Assembly: GCA_945865635.1 (NCBI GenBank)
Contig: CAMBEP010000003.1
Coordinates: forward strand, 1 to 64,000
From: Candidatus Kuenenia stuttgartensis
Lineage (GTDB): Bacteria > Planctomycetota > Planctomycetia > Isosphaerales > Isosphaeraceae
Direction: 5' to 3'
Length of the DNA stretch: 64,000 nt
The position numbers and the translations under genes are program-made. The notes under the pieces were generated by a model. It searched no databases, was not told the origin of the DNA, and saw only the letters and a program-made list of their open reading frames with translations. This document shows, in pieces, positions 56,597-64,000 of the stretch (position 1 is the stretch's first letter; the number at the start of each line of letters is the position of its first letter).

Positions 56597-56612
56597 TTCA
56601 GACAGCACGAAC

Positions 56613-57113
56613 ATGAATACAAAGCCAAAACCGTATTCTTTATATTCAAATCAAACTTTTATAATCAAGCTCAAACGCTGGTTCATTCAGGCTCTGACTC
56701 ATAAGACATTCCAGCCTTCTGATGAAGTCCAACCTATGAGAACCGATACACGTGCCTTTGCTCTATGGCTCGGTAGAAGGGGTGAAGCCTATTCCTGCTG
56801 GTGGTTGAGACGACATAAAGGTATGATAATTCTGGATCGAAATTTTCGCAATGGCCCACATGAAATTGATATTATCGCACGTGATGGCAAAGTCTTGGTT
56901 TTTGTTGAAGTCCGGACCCTTTCAAGCGATCATTTACAGTTACCCTCTGCCTCAATCTCAAAGACCAAACGTAAAAATCTTCATTTAGCTGCATCTGCAT
57001 GGCGAAAAGATCGTGGATACAGAGGACTATGGCGAATGGATATTATTGGTATTGTCTGGCCGATACCTGAGGAGGAGCCATCACGAGTTGACCATTGGGT
57101 AAAGTCACTATAG
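56613..57113 (+). CDS. YraN family protein (UPF0102, nuclease-like fold)
   Basis: About 166 residues. The YraN core is FALWLGRRGEAYSCWWLRR, NFRNGPHEIDIIARDG and VFVEVRTLSS, then SKTKRKNLHLAASAW. The Glu-Asp/Glu-x-Val layout resembles Holliday-junction resolvase-type nucleases (EIDII, VEVR). There is an extra basic tail at the start compared with usual YraN. ATG 56613 lies 17 bases after the sirtuin stop; the ORF extends upstream into that gene but is not expected to begin there. It probably belongs to the same transcript. Biochemical role unproven. Confidence 0.85.
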   Translation: MNTKPKPYSLYSNQTFIIKLKRWFIQALTHKTFQPSDEVQPMRTDTRAFALWLGRRGEAYSCWWLRRHKGMIILDRNFRNGPHEIDIIARDGKVLVFVEVRTLSSDHLQLPSASISKTKRKNLHLAASAWRKDRGYRGLWRMDIIGIVWPIPEEEPSRVDHWVKSL

Positions 57114-57151
57114 CCCATCAACACTATTCAGATATTTTCAGAACACCATGT

Positions 57152-57987
57152 TATACTTCACGCGGCCTGCAATAACACATCTTTGAAAGTCTGAAACTTC
57201 AATGTCATCATTGATTTGACTTTATCTTTCTTTTCGTTTCGAAGTTTCGACATCGCTTCTTCGATCCCTGCTCGGAACGCCGCGAAATTCGCGTAGTATC
57301 GGCCGTATAAAGCCTCCCTCTTTATCAATCGCCAGTATCGCTCGATCAGGTTCAGGTTTTGCGAATAGCTTGGTAGGAACAGAAGTTCGATACCGCATTC
57401 CTCGGCCAGTTGCATGACCCACGAATTTCGCTGATACCGGGCATTGTCCAGAACCAGCGTGATCGGAATTCGCTTCCGACTGCGGTTTTCCCTTTCGATC
57501 AACTGTACCAGGTCGCACATGGTCTCGGTGTTGACCGATTCCGTGTTCGTCATCGATATCATCTCACGGCTGATCGCATCGTACGCCCCCAGAACATTAA
57601 AACGCTGCCTGCCCGCAGCCGCGGGGATCCACAATCGCACCAGGCACCACAAGCGACACAGTCCGTGCTGAAGACGAAATGGGCCGCATCCACGAAATAC
57701 ACACGCCGCTTGCCTTCTTTGGCTTCTTCCAGCCGGGGATTCAATTCGTGGTCGAGAAACTCCTGCTGGTCGCGTGCGTGCTCCTGAACTCTTTTTTTGG
57801 GGGAAGGGGTACGGCACGCGAGCGTTTCCACTCGGCCTCGGTAAGATCAAACTTGAACCAAGAGTTCATGGCGTGCCTCCGTGCGACGCGGACGATGTGA
57901 TCTAGACGCAAAATCGGGCGGATAAAATCAGTCATACCAGAATTGGGGCGCGTTGGGAATGTGTCATTGATTCTCGCGCGGAGTATA
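57152..57987 (-). mobile_element. IS630-family insertion sequence, degenerate
   Basis: The element is bounded by TA at both sides (57152-57153 and 57986-57987), as expected for IS630, which targets TA. The ends are imperfect inverted repeats: TATACTTCACGCGG inward from 57152 and TATACTCCGCGCGA inward from 57987, with 19 of 27 positions matching. At 832 bases without the TAs it is short for the family, which is usually about 1.1 kb, and the helix-turn-helix part of the transposase seems missing. The right boundary touches the stop codon of the phosphatase gene. Its transposase is broken. Confidence 0.85.
57158..57935 (-). pseudogene. IS630 transposase, split by frameshifts
   Basis: The reading passes through three frames. 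From ATG 57935: MTDFIRPILRLDHIV, then FDLTEAEWKR. A -1 shift at an A7 run (A_AAA_AAA_G, 57790-57800) leads to RVQEHARDQQEFLDHELN and VYFVDAAHFVFST, which holds the first catalytic Asp (codon 57688-57690). A second shift near 57675 gives LCRLWCLVRLWIPAA, then LVLDNARYQRN (second Asp) and NLIERYWRLIKRE (Glu). The first shift could be programmed, as in some IS630 elements; the second is probably a lesion. The N-terminal DNA-binding part is too short. The stop at 57158 lies in the terminal repeat. Confidence 0.85.
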
Positions 57988-58746
57988 TCACAATGGATCC
58001 TGGATTGATTTTGATCCAGTCGAAGCTCTCTCCGCTGCCGTTTCACGACCATCCACATATTCTTTTTCGACCCAACCACGAAATCGTTCCGGAGTATGTA
58101 TCATCTGGTGACTCGAGATCCAAGACGCATATTCGCGAATCGGCTGCTGCAACTTTTCAGGCCCCAAAAGTGGAATATGGGCATGATAAACCGTGAAACC
58201 TCCCAACGCTTTTTCCGGGGGTTCTTTCTGTACTATCATATGATAAAGAGTCACGCCAAGCCCTGTACGATCTGCTCCACTCTTGCAGTGGATCAACATT
58301 GGATAACGGGCCCGTCCCAACAAGTCGATCAATTGAAGAAGTTCTCGCTTTTGAGGTCGAAGCTGTGCGGACATCGGCAGCTCATAATAGTCAACGCCTG
58401 TTTCGCGGATCGTTTTCAACTCTTGATCATACCAAGCATATGACGGCTTCCCACCACGCAAGTTTAATACAGATCGAATGTTATGATCTTCTATCCACTT
58501 CACGAGCCGGTCATCAGGCTGAGCACTGCGATAGAGACGCCCAGGCACAACTTCAGCAAAATTATTCTGAAATAAAGGTTTATATCCGATTGTTACTGCG
58601 AAAACGACCAGAACCGTTAAGATTATCCCTACTCGCAATACTCTACGATGATTACGCTTACGGACATATTCAGAAGCTTGTTGAGCATCTAGCCAGGTGC
58701 CAGCCGTGGCAACTCGCGTTTTGGCGTTACGATGAGCGATCGCCAT
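57988..58746 (-). CDS. Membrane-anchored tyrosine/dual-specificity phosphatase-like protein
   Basis: 252 residues. A membrane segment at about 38-55 is followed by VVPGRLYRSAQPDDRLVKWI and the phosphatase loop HCKSGADRTG at 153-162, with Cys154 as the nucleophile and Arg160 binding phosphate. SVLNLRGGKPSYAWY at 92 is typical of DSP-like Tyr phosphatases that resemble SiW14 or PTP-type planctomycete proteins. It is likely anchored to the membrane with the catalytic domain on the opposite face from the short basic N-terminus. The stop codon directly touches the IS630 boundary. Substrate unknown. Confidence 0.85.
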   Translation of the reverse strand: MAIAHRNAKTRVATAGTWLDAQQASEYVRKRNHRRVLRVGIILTVLVVFAVTIGYKPLFQNNFAEVVPGRLYRSAQPDDRLVKWIEDHNIRSVLNLRGGKPSYAWYDQELKTIRETGVDYYELPMSAQLRPQKRELLQLIDLLGRARYPMLIHCKSGADRTGLGVTLYHMIVQKEPPEKALGGFTVYHAHIPLLGPEKLQQPIREYASWISSHQMIHTPERFRGWVEKEYVDGRETAAERASTGSKSIQDPL

Positions 58747-58989
58747 AAACCTTCAGGCTCCTTTTTTGATACCATTCGCTTCTGAGAGTTTGAGGGCACT
58801 TCCTTGACCTGATCCTCAACCATCTTTGAAAGCCTCTCAAACCCATACCGTAGCAAGTTTGAAAGTTCCAAGCAACCCAACATTTCGCTTAAAGTCTTTA
58901 CAGGGTATCCATCAGTAACGCCCCTGTTCAAGATTTTGCTGCTCGTAAGGCTTGAATCCTTTTGTAGTCAACTCCAATTCCACAAGGAA

Positions 58990-59721
58990 TCAGTCAAGCA
59001 GTTTTTTTAGGACTGGCTCGATTGATTCTGCGATCTTCTTGTGTCCAGATGGGTTAGGATGCAGTTGATCCGTAGTGATCGAGCCAATATCAAGACCACT
59101 CGCCTCAAGCTTCCTCCAAATTTCGTAATGATCAACAAGACTTATAGACTTCGATCGAGCTACATCACGAACAATTTCCATGAAAGGCTCCATATGCTTG
59201 TTCGGATGCTCCCCAATGCCGTTGGGCTTTGCATTGCGACCCCAACGAGGCTCTGTCATGAGAATAACGCGAATCTTTTCCGCTTGCAATCGTTCGACTA
59301 TCTGCTGGAGATTTTGCCTGAATTCTCTTTGTGAAAGTCGTGGCTCTGTTTTCCCGATATCTACAAAACTATCATTGGCCCCATACATAATGATGACAAT
59401 GTCAGGTTTTTTGGCAATAACATCTTGCTTCAAACGCATTAATGCTTGATCTGTGCGTTCACCGCCAATTCCGGCATTCAAGACTTCAATCTGGTTTTTG
59501 GGGTTTTGGAAGCTGGTTTGCAATAAAGATTCGAAAGTCTGTTCTACAGCCACTCCTGGCCTGACTCCTTTGGTAATTGAGTCGCCTAGACAGAGAATCC
59601 GAGTCGTTTTAGGCCAATTTTGTTGCGATCCGCACTGCTGAGACAAAAGTGGTTGCAGATACCCCCAAACCATCGCTCCAAAAAACCATAACATCGGTCT
59701 GCGTATTTGGCAAAGCTGCAT
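58990..59721 (-). CDS. SGNH/GDSL-type hydrolase
   Basis: 243 residues. The N-terminus is hydrophobic (PMLWFFGAMVWGYLQPLL), probably a signal peptide. SGNH blocks: ILCLGDSITKG with Ser48, LNAGIGGERT, YGANDSFV with Asn116, and the C-terminal TTDQLHPNPSGH with Asp218 and His221. Such enzymes hydrolyse esters, including acetyl groups on polysaccharides. It is close to GH88, epimerase and propeller genes, so a role in glycan deacetylation is plausible (inference). ATG 59721 is used. Confidence 0.88.
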   Translation of the reverse strand: MQLCQIRRPMLWFFGAMVWGYLQPLLSQQCGSQQNWPKTTRILCLGDSITKGVRPGVAVEQTFESLLQTSFQNPKNQIEVLNAGIGGERTDQALMRLKQDVIAKKPDIVIIMYGANDSFVDIGKTEPRLSQREFRQNLQQIVERLQAEKIRVILMTEPRWGRNAKPNGIGEHPNKHMEPFMEIVRDVARSKSISLVDHYEIWRKLEASGLDIGSITTDQLHPNPSGHKKIAESIEPVLKKLLD

Positions 59722-59778
59722 TTTACACCCATTTTAGGATCTAACTACAAGGCAAATATCTTTGCCTAAAGTGTGAAA

Positions 59779-59808
59779 AAGGGGACGACTTCATGAAGGT
59801 CGCCCCTT
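59779..59808 (-). terminator. Terminator after the epimerase gene
   Basis: On the minus strand: AAGGGGCGACC, loop TTCATGAA, then GTCGTCCCCTT followed by TTTC. The stem has one or two bulged bases and then a run of T residues. It lies 22 bases after the epimerase stop. Confidence 0.75.
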
Positions 59809-59830
59809 AGATGGACTCGTAAAACCCTGA

Positions 59831-60790
59831 TCAGACGACGTCTGTTGTGTCGTCCAATGAGGCAAAAGCATCGTCTTCTGGCTGAAAGCCGAGCCATTCA
59901 TTGGCGGGACCAAGGTCCCATCTCATTCCGCTGTTGTTACTCATCCCATTGACGATGAGAAATTCGCGATCACCCAGATCGGCTTCCACAGCACATTCAA
60001 AAAGCTGGATCATGTCGTCGTTGGAAAGCCACATCATCCTGGCCCATTCGTCCGGAAGGGTTTCCGGATCGTTGATTCCATCTTGTATCCAGCCGATTCG
60101 AATCGCCAGAAAAGTCATTCCAAACGCATCTGCAGAGGCCTTTCCGAGTCGCTCGCCCATCAGCTTGGTGCCACCATAGGGGCTGTCAGGCTTAGGAGGT
60201 AGATCGGAGGTAATCGGAATTTCTTCAATATCGCGATATCCGCCCATCACATGATTTGAGCTGGCATAGATAAAGCGTTCCACTTCGTTCAAAATGGCAG
60301 CATTGAGAACGTTGGCGAAGGCGTCAATATTTGGGGCTGCCAGTTCATGCCAAGCTGAAAATTCGTCACGGTTACCCGCCAGGTGGATGACTGTGTCAAC
60401 ATCAGCAAAAAGATCGACCCAGTTTTGATCCCACACCGATAAATCTGCCTGAATGACATCCGGATCGTTGTCGTCGACAACTGCGTCAATCAAAACCAGG
60501 TCGTAAATATCTTCCCAAGCATCACGCAATTTGCGAGCGATATTTCCACAAGCGCCAGTGATCAAGATTGTACGGATCGTCGCGGTTTGGCCTTCTTCCA
60601 ATTCTTCCAGATCATCAAATTCTTCTTCGTCATCATCATCCAAGAGAATCTTCAAAGCTGAATCAGCCGCTCCGCGCCATTCTTCATCAATTTCCCAAGC
60701 TTTTGCCTGATCAGGACTTTCTGACAATCCCTCTGAATTTGCTCCAGGTTCTTCCTGTAAGTCTTTGATGTCGTCGTTTTCCATATTCAT
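59831..60790 (-). CDS. NAD-dependent epimerase/dehydratase, uronate-dehydrogenase-like, with acidic N-terminus
   Basis: 319 residues. An unusual acidic N-terminal tail of about 70 residues (DDDDEEEFDDLEELEE at about 51-66) precedes the SDR fold: TILITGACGNIARKLRD (NAD-binding Gly motif), VDTVIHLAGN, FIYASSNHVMGGY and the YxxxK pair SPYGGTKLMGE at 203-213. The pattern resembles uronate dehydrogenases (NAD-dependent epimerase/dehydratase family). ATG 60790 has AAGGAG upstream; the longer TTG reading is not used. Next door is a GH88-like hydrolase, giving a plausible uronic-acid route (inference). The tail might bind metal or a partner. Confidence 0.82.
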   Translation of the reverse strand: MNMENDDIKDLQEEPGANSEGLSESPDQAKAWEIDEEWRGAADSALKILLDDDDEEEFDDLEELEEGQTATIRTILITGACGNIARKLRDAWEDIYDLVLIDAVVDDNDPDVIQADLSVWDQNWVDLFADVDTVIHLAGNRDEFSAWHELAAPNIDAFANVLNAAILNEVERFIYASSNHVMGGYRDIEEIPITSDLPPKPDSPYGGTKLMGERLGKASADAFGMTFLAIRIGWIQDGINDPETLPDEWARMMWLSNDDMIQLFECAVEADLGDREFLIVNGMSNNSGMRWDLGPANEWLGFQPEDDAFASLDDTTDVV

Positions 60791-60896
60791 GGTCTTCTTT
60801 CTCCTTCTCAATTCCCTTGGTCACCATTACGCCGGACGTCAAGGGCCGACCATGCGACATATTTTCAGATAAATCCATTGTGAGTAATGGATTCTA

Positions 60897-62054
60897 TCAG
60901 ATCTCCCGAACCGAATCAGATGAACGAAGCACCTTCATGATGGCTTCGAGCAAGAAATATTCTCCCCACATGACGGATTCGTCTACGCCCAGGTTTTTAT
61001 GGATATGATAGACACCTCGCTTTAAGATGCCTTCCCAACCCGATGTTGACCAACCCATGAGTTCATCTTGGGTCAGCGCTTCAATCATCTTTAGAGCAGA
61101 TCTCCGATAATGTACTGCCATGATCTGATCATGAGGCTCAATTTCGTCGGCCAATGTCCACAAACCAGAAGCCGCAATGGCACCAGCTGAAGTGTCAGGA
61201 AGTCGATCAGGCGATTCCGGTACGTCAAAGTCCCAGGCTGGCACCCAACTGCTCGACTCCTGCAAGTGTTTGATGAAACAATCTGCATTCGCCTGAGCCA
61301 CTGTTAGATCGGTTGTATCTTTTGTAAATTGATAGACTTGTGTGTAGCCATAAAGACTCCAGGCCAAACCTCTGGTCCATCTTGAATCAGGTGCCCAACC
61401 CTGATGCGTGGCCTGCTTCAGAAAATCGCCAGATTCTGGGTCGAAAATTCCTTCGTGTGCTGTTGATCCGTCATCCCGCACGATTAATCGCTGGGTCGTT
61501 CGGCAGTGCTCCACTGCCAGTTTGAAAAGATCTTGATCACCTGTCTCTTTGGCTGCATAAAAAATTATCGGCACATTCATCATGATATCAATGAAAAGGC
61601 TTTCTGGGGCCACAAACGACCTCAAATACCGCCCCTTTTCCATAAACCGCATTGCCAAAGTGCAGCCAGCGGTCACAAGAACATTATTAAGACGCTTGGC
61701 ACCTGTGCGTAAATACCATGGTCGATAGGTATTTAGGAAAATAAATCCGAGGTCATGTACAGCTCTGTCATGCTGCTTGTATTCAACCAATTGACTGTAA
61801 TGTTCCGCAATGGCACGCCAGGAACTCTCGCCTGTGTATTCTTCCAGGAGCCACATCTGGCCCCCTAGAAAACCAGCGCACCAATCGGTCCAAAGACTTC
61901 CAGAGTGCTTCCAGCATCCATTTTGTGTATACATAGGGAAATAGTCGGGGTGGTTTGCTGCCAAAGCCCCGACCTGTTCTGCTGCAAAATCCATCAACTT
62001 GTGAAGGCGCGGCCGAAGTTCAACCAACGAGAAAGGTGGATTCGTAATAGCCAC
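60897..62054 (-). CDS. GH88-like unsaturated glucuronyl hydrolase
   Basis: About 385 residues. An (alpha/alpha)6-barrel type hydrolase: SGSLWTDWCAGFLGGQMWLL, YKQHDRAVHDLGFIFLNTY, THQGWAPDSRWTRGLAWSLY and LPDTSAGAIAASGLWTLAD, the last two typical of GH88/unsaturated glucuronyl hydrolases, which cut unsaturated uronic acids left by lyases. The start is uncertain: I prefer GTG 62054, with AAGGGG nine bases upstream; a TTG at 62162 would overlap the upstream gene by 47 bases. It lies in the same direction as the epimerase and BNR protein genes, which suggests a small glycan pathway. Confidence 0.82.
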   Translation of the reverse strand: MAITNPPFSLVELRPRLHKLMDFAAEQVGALAANHPDYFPMYTQNGCWKHSGSLWTDWCAGFLGGQMWLLEEYTGESSWRAIAEHYSQLVEYKQHDRAVHDLGFIFLNTYRPWYLRTGAKRLNNVLVTAGCTLAMRFMEKGRYLRSFVAPESLFIDIMMNVPIIFYAAKETGDQDLFKLAVEHCRTTQRLIVRDDGSTAHEGIFDPESGDFLKQATHQGWAPDSRWTRGLAWSLYGYTQVYQFTKDTTDLTVAQANADCFIKHLQESSSWVPAWDFDVPESPDRLPDTSAGAIAASGLWTLADEIEPHDQIMAVHYRRSALKMIEALTQDELMGWSTSGWEGILKRGVYHIHKNLGVDESVMWGEYFLLEAIMKVLRSSDSVREI

Positions 62055-62115
62055 AACTCGTATCCCCTTTTCTGACAATGGGCGATGAAAAGCGTCCGAG
62101 ACAGTTTGGACTCGG

Positions 62116-63066
62116 TTAGGCTGTGGCAGCCAAAGAACGCACTGACTCGATGGCTCTTGCAATGACTACCCAATAATCACCACCATTTGGGGTCATCCAG
62201 CACTCACCCGAGCCTTGGGCCATGATGATGTTGTCAGGCTCGGCCGGATCAAACCGAATATCGCTTATGGTGTCGAATGCTATCAACTCGGGAAGGCCTT
62301 TTTTAATGACCTTCGCCCAAGTTTTTCCCCCATCTTTAGTTTCATAAAGACCAAACTGAAATCCCTGAGGTCGCACCGCCAGACTGCTTGCCACTGGCTT
62401 GGCAGCCGCAGCGCCTGCCAGCATCCATTTTGGATCGGCAGGATTAATGTCCAGACAATAAACTTCGGGAACCGCTTCCAGCCCCTTGCCTGATGGTGCG
62501 AAAGTCAAACCTCTATCTGTGCTGATAAAGACCCCCTGATCTGTGCCCAATGCGACTTGTGAGCCTACACTTCGAATCTTGTGAATGACTTTAGGTACGG
62601 ATTCTACCTTGGTCCATGTCGTTGCAGCGTCAATGGATCGGTAAAGACCTGCTCCAGTGATTGCTACCAATAGGGTTGGTACATCACCATCTGTCATGGC
62701 TAGAGAGCTCACCGTATGATTTTCGCCAGCCGCCTCGATCGGCAAAGCCAATTTCGACCACCAGCGACTCCCGTGTGCACGGCAAAAAAGACCTGCCGGC
62801 CGACTTGCCAGTAACATGATCAGGGGACTCCCCCCCAAGGCATATGACGTTGAGTCCATCACGCCTACCGGTAAATCAATCGTCATCCAGGATTCACCGT
62901 TGGTTGATGTTTCCTGAATCCGTCCACCATCATCAATAACCGTTAAACGTCCTTCGCCTCCTGCCAGAACTGTGCGGATACGCACACCCTGAAGGCTGTG
63001 AAAAACTGGCCAAGGTGCCCCTTGCGACCAGCGATATAGACCCGACTCAGTGCCCAGATAGATCAT
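62116..63066 (-). CDS. BNR-repeat / Ycf48-like beta-propeller protein
   Basis: 316 residues. It contains several sialidase-type Asp-box repeats: GLYRSIDAATTWTKV, GVFISTDRGLTFAPS, GLYETKDGGKTWAKV and CWMTPNGGDYWVV. Such folds occur in sialidase-like and photosystem assembly proteins but also in many proteins that only bind. No catalytic set can be seen. There is no clear signal peptide; the sequence begins MIYLGTESGLYRW. It lies directly upstream of the GH88 gene and may share its transcript. Function unknown. Confidence 0.8.
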   Translation of the reverse strand: MIYLGTESGLYRWSQGAPWPVFHSLQGVRIRTVLAGGEGRLTVIDDGGRIQETSTNGESWMTIDLPVGVMDSTSYALGGSPLIMLLASRPAGLFCRAHGSRWWSKLALPIEAAGENHTVSSLAMTDGDVPTLLVAITGAGLYRSIDAATTWTKVESVPKVIHKIRSVGSQVALGTDQGVFISTDRGLTFAPSGKGLEAVPEVYCLDINPADPKWMLAGAAAAKPVASSLAVRPQGFQFGLYETKDGGKTWAKVIKKGLPELIAFDTISDIRFDPAEPDNIIMAQGSGECWMTPNGGDYWVVIARAIESVRSLAATA

Positions 63067-63687
63067 GGAACCAGGTTTCCCGAAGACTCTGAGATTCGGC
63101 TCATGTTACCGTAGGAACTCATGAGCATCATTGACCGGAAATACTCCGTATGACACCTAGTCTAATCAATCCTGCAAATTCGGTCATCGGGAATTCTGAT
63201 CGATTTACCTCTTTACCTCTTTTCGTTTCCATCAGCCAGACACAGAGACGTCACTTACAAGTTTCTTGCCCCCTTAAATTTATAAAAATTGAGAGTTTCT
63301 GAAATCATTCATCCCTCGGGAGGCACATTGTGACAAGACCCGAACCAAGAATCAAGGACTGCCTAAATTACCCAATTTTTCCAAAACCGTAAAACTCTCT
63401 ATAAATCCTAAGAATTCTTAACCTTTCCAAATCGCCCATCCGATCAGTTCTTAAGTGGATAGAATAGGTAGATCATGTAAGCCAACCTAATGACCGAATA
63501 TTTTCGGGCTAAACTGGTCGCTTATCAGCCTCTTCCTGATCGATCCGAAATTGGATGGAATCGTATAAAACAGACTGCCTGAAGCGTCGAGGATGACGCG
63601 GACGGAGCCGACTGACACGGATGTTCGCCACCTATTCGGATCAGGATGATTCGCCTGGAGGCCAGTCAGTGAAAGAAGGATATTGCC
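63067..63687. other. Intergenic region between divergent genes
   Basis: No gene is seen in these 621 bases. Both the leftward BNR gene and the rightward Cys-rich gene need promoters here. There is an A/T-rich stretch at 63280-63460 but no clear box pair or structured RNA that I can defend. Confidence 0.45.
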
Positions 63688-64000
63688 ATGATCTTCGGAT
63701 TAAGGCGTGGCGTGGCTCTTGCCGCAATTCTGGTATCAGGTTTTGTAAGCTCTACCTATGCCATTGAAAAACACATTGTCATCCCTGAAACGGTCGAAGC
63801 CATCGACCTCAATACGGGCGGGCCTTATTATGCCCCTCCAGTCCCTGGTGGCCACTACACCAAAGACACCTTGGGACACCTCTCAGATACCATTCATGGC
63901 AAGCTTGGCCTTGTCATAAATGCAGTAAAATCGCTTTGTGCCAATTGTGGCGGTAGCGGACAATGTACGGGCTGCGGTGCAGCCGCTGGCTCATCTGGCC
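63688..64000 (+). CDS. Secreted Cys-rich protein, C-terminus beyond window
   Basis: 104 codons are visible and the gene runs off the edge. The signal is RRGVALAAILVSGFVSSTYA. A segment VPGGHYTKDTLGHLSDTIHG precedes the Cys motif LCANCGGSGQCTGCGAAAG, which looks like a DnaJ-type CxxCxGxG or a bc-type zinc ribbon. ATG 63688 is preceded by AAGGA. It is an exported protein that may bind metal or form disulphides; the family cannot be named from this part. Confidence 0.75.
   Translation, partial: MIFGLRRGVALAAILVSGFVSSTYAIEKHIVIPETVEAIDLNTGGPYYAPPVPGGHYTKDTLGHLSDTIHGKLGLVINAVKSLCANCGGSGQCTGCGAAAGSSG

Noticed and set aside
57158..57850. Intact transposase from a start at 57850
   Set aside because: The first 60 or so residues of this frame are not transposase-like, and the first catalytic Asp lies in a different frame, so this reading is a shadow until the second frame junction.
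58689..58931. 80-residue ORF overlapping the start of the phosphatase gene
   Set aside because: The sequence has no family signs or good ribosome site and overlaps a clear gene in another frame. A short coupled peptide is possible but not supported.

Overview
This window is planctomycete DNA (phylum Planctomycetota). Diagnostic families are three pairs of Planctomycete-cytochrome-C/DUF1549/DUF1553 protein with DUF1501 protein, a DUF1559 pseudopilin-like protein, a giant S8 protease with the planctomycete N-terminal LEERRML motif, five CRTAC1-type (FG-GAP/VCBS + ASPIC/UnbV) proteins, and two heptaheme cytochromes. I cannot place the genus. Base composition is uneven. Sampled lines are about 55-60% GC around 10 kb and 17 kb, but about 33-40% GC in the 35.5-45 kb operon.

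Layout. 1-5219 (-): a partial secreted subtilase. 5.8-8.1 kb: a DapA-family lyase/aldolase and a convergent MFS transporter. 8.5-16.4 kb: an electron-transfer/surface cluster with a heptaheme cytochrome, a TPR-CRTAC1 pair, a DUF1559 protein with a strong terminator, and a TPR-heptaheme fusion paralogous to the first cytochrome. 16.6-18.6 kb: a GC-rich block with a photolyase/cryptochrome-like gene, a coupled 48-residue DUF2256 gene and a small Cys-rich ORF. 18.8-30.8 kb: a membrane acyltransferase and two PSD1-DUF1501 pairs, separated by a decayed ADP-ribosylglycohydrolase and a small secreted protein. 30.9-34.7 kb (-): the housekeeping rpsB-tsf-pyrH-frr set; RpsB has an RGG-rich tail. 35.1 kb: a small lipoprotein.

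35.5-45.0 kb (+): a tightly coupled AT-rich four-gene operon encoding TPR-CRTAC1, TPR-CRTAC1, an ABC_sub_bind lipoprotein and CRTAC1. 53.0-45.5 kb (-): a four-gene operon encoding PSD1, DUF1501, a CRTAC1 lipoprotein and a TPR lipoprotein. In its clearest form the layout suggests one envelope system in which PSD1/DUF1501, CRTAC1 propellers and TPR scaffolds are encoded together, with TPRs supplied either by fusion or by the neighbouring gene.

53.5-64 kb: a zinc-ribbon membrane protein, an orphan RbsA-type double ATPase overlapping a sirtuin gene, YraN, a degenerate IS630 element bounded by TA, a tyrosine-phosphatase-like membrane protein, an SGNH hydrolase, an NAD-dependent epimerase with an acidic tail, a GH88-like hydrolase, a BNR-type propeller and a partial Cys-rich secreted protein. 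A 97-bp copy of one IS630 end lies about 12.5 kb away, at 45338-45434. I saw no tRNA, rRNA or CRISPR array.
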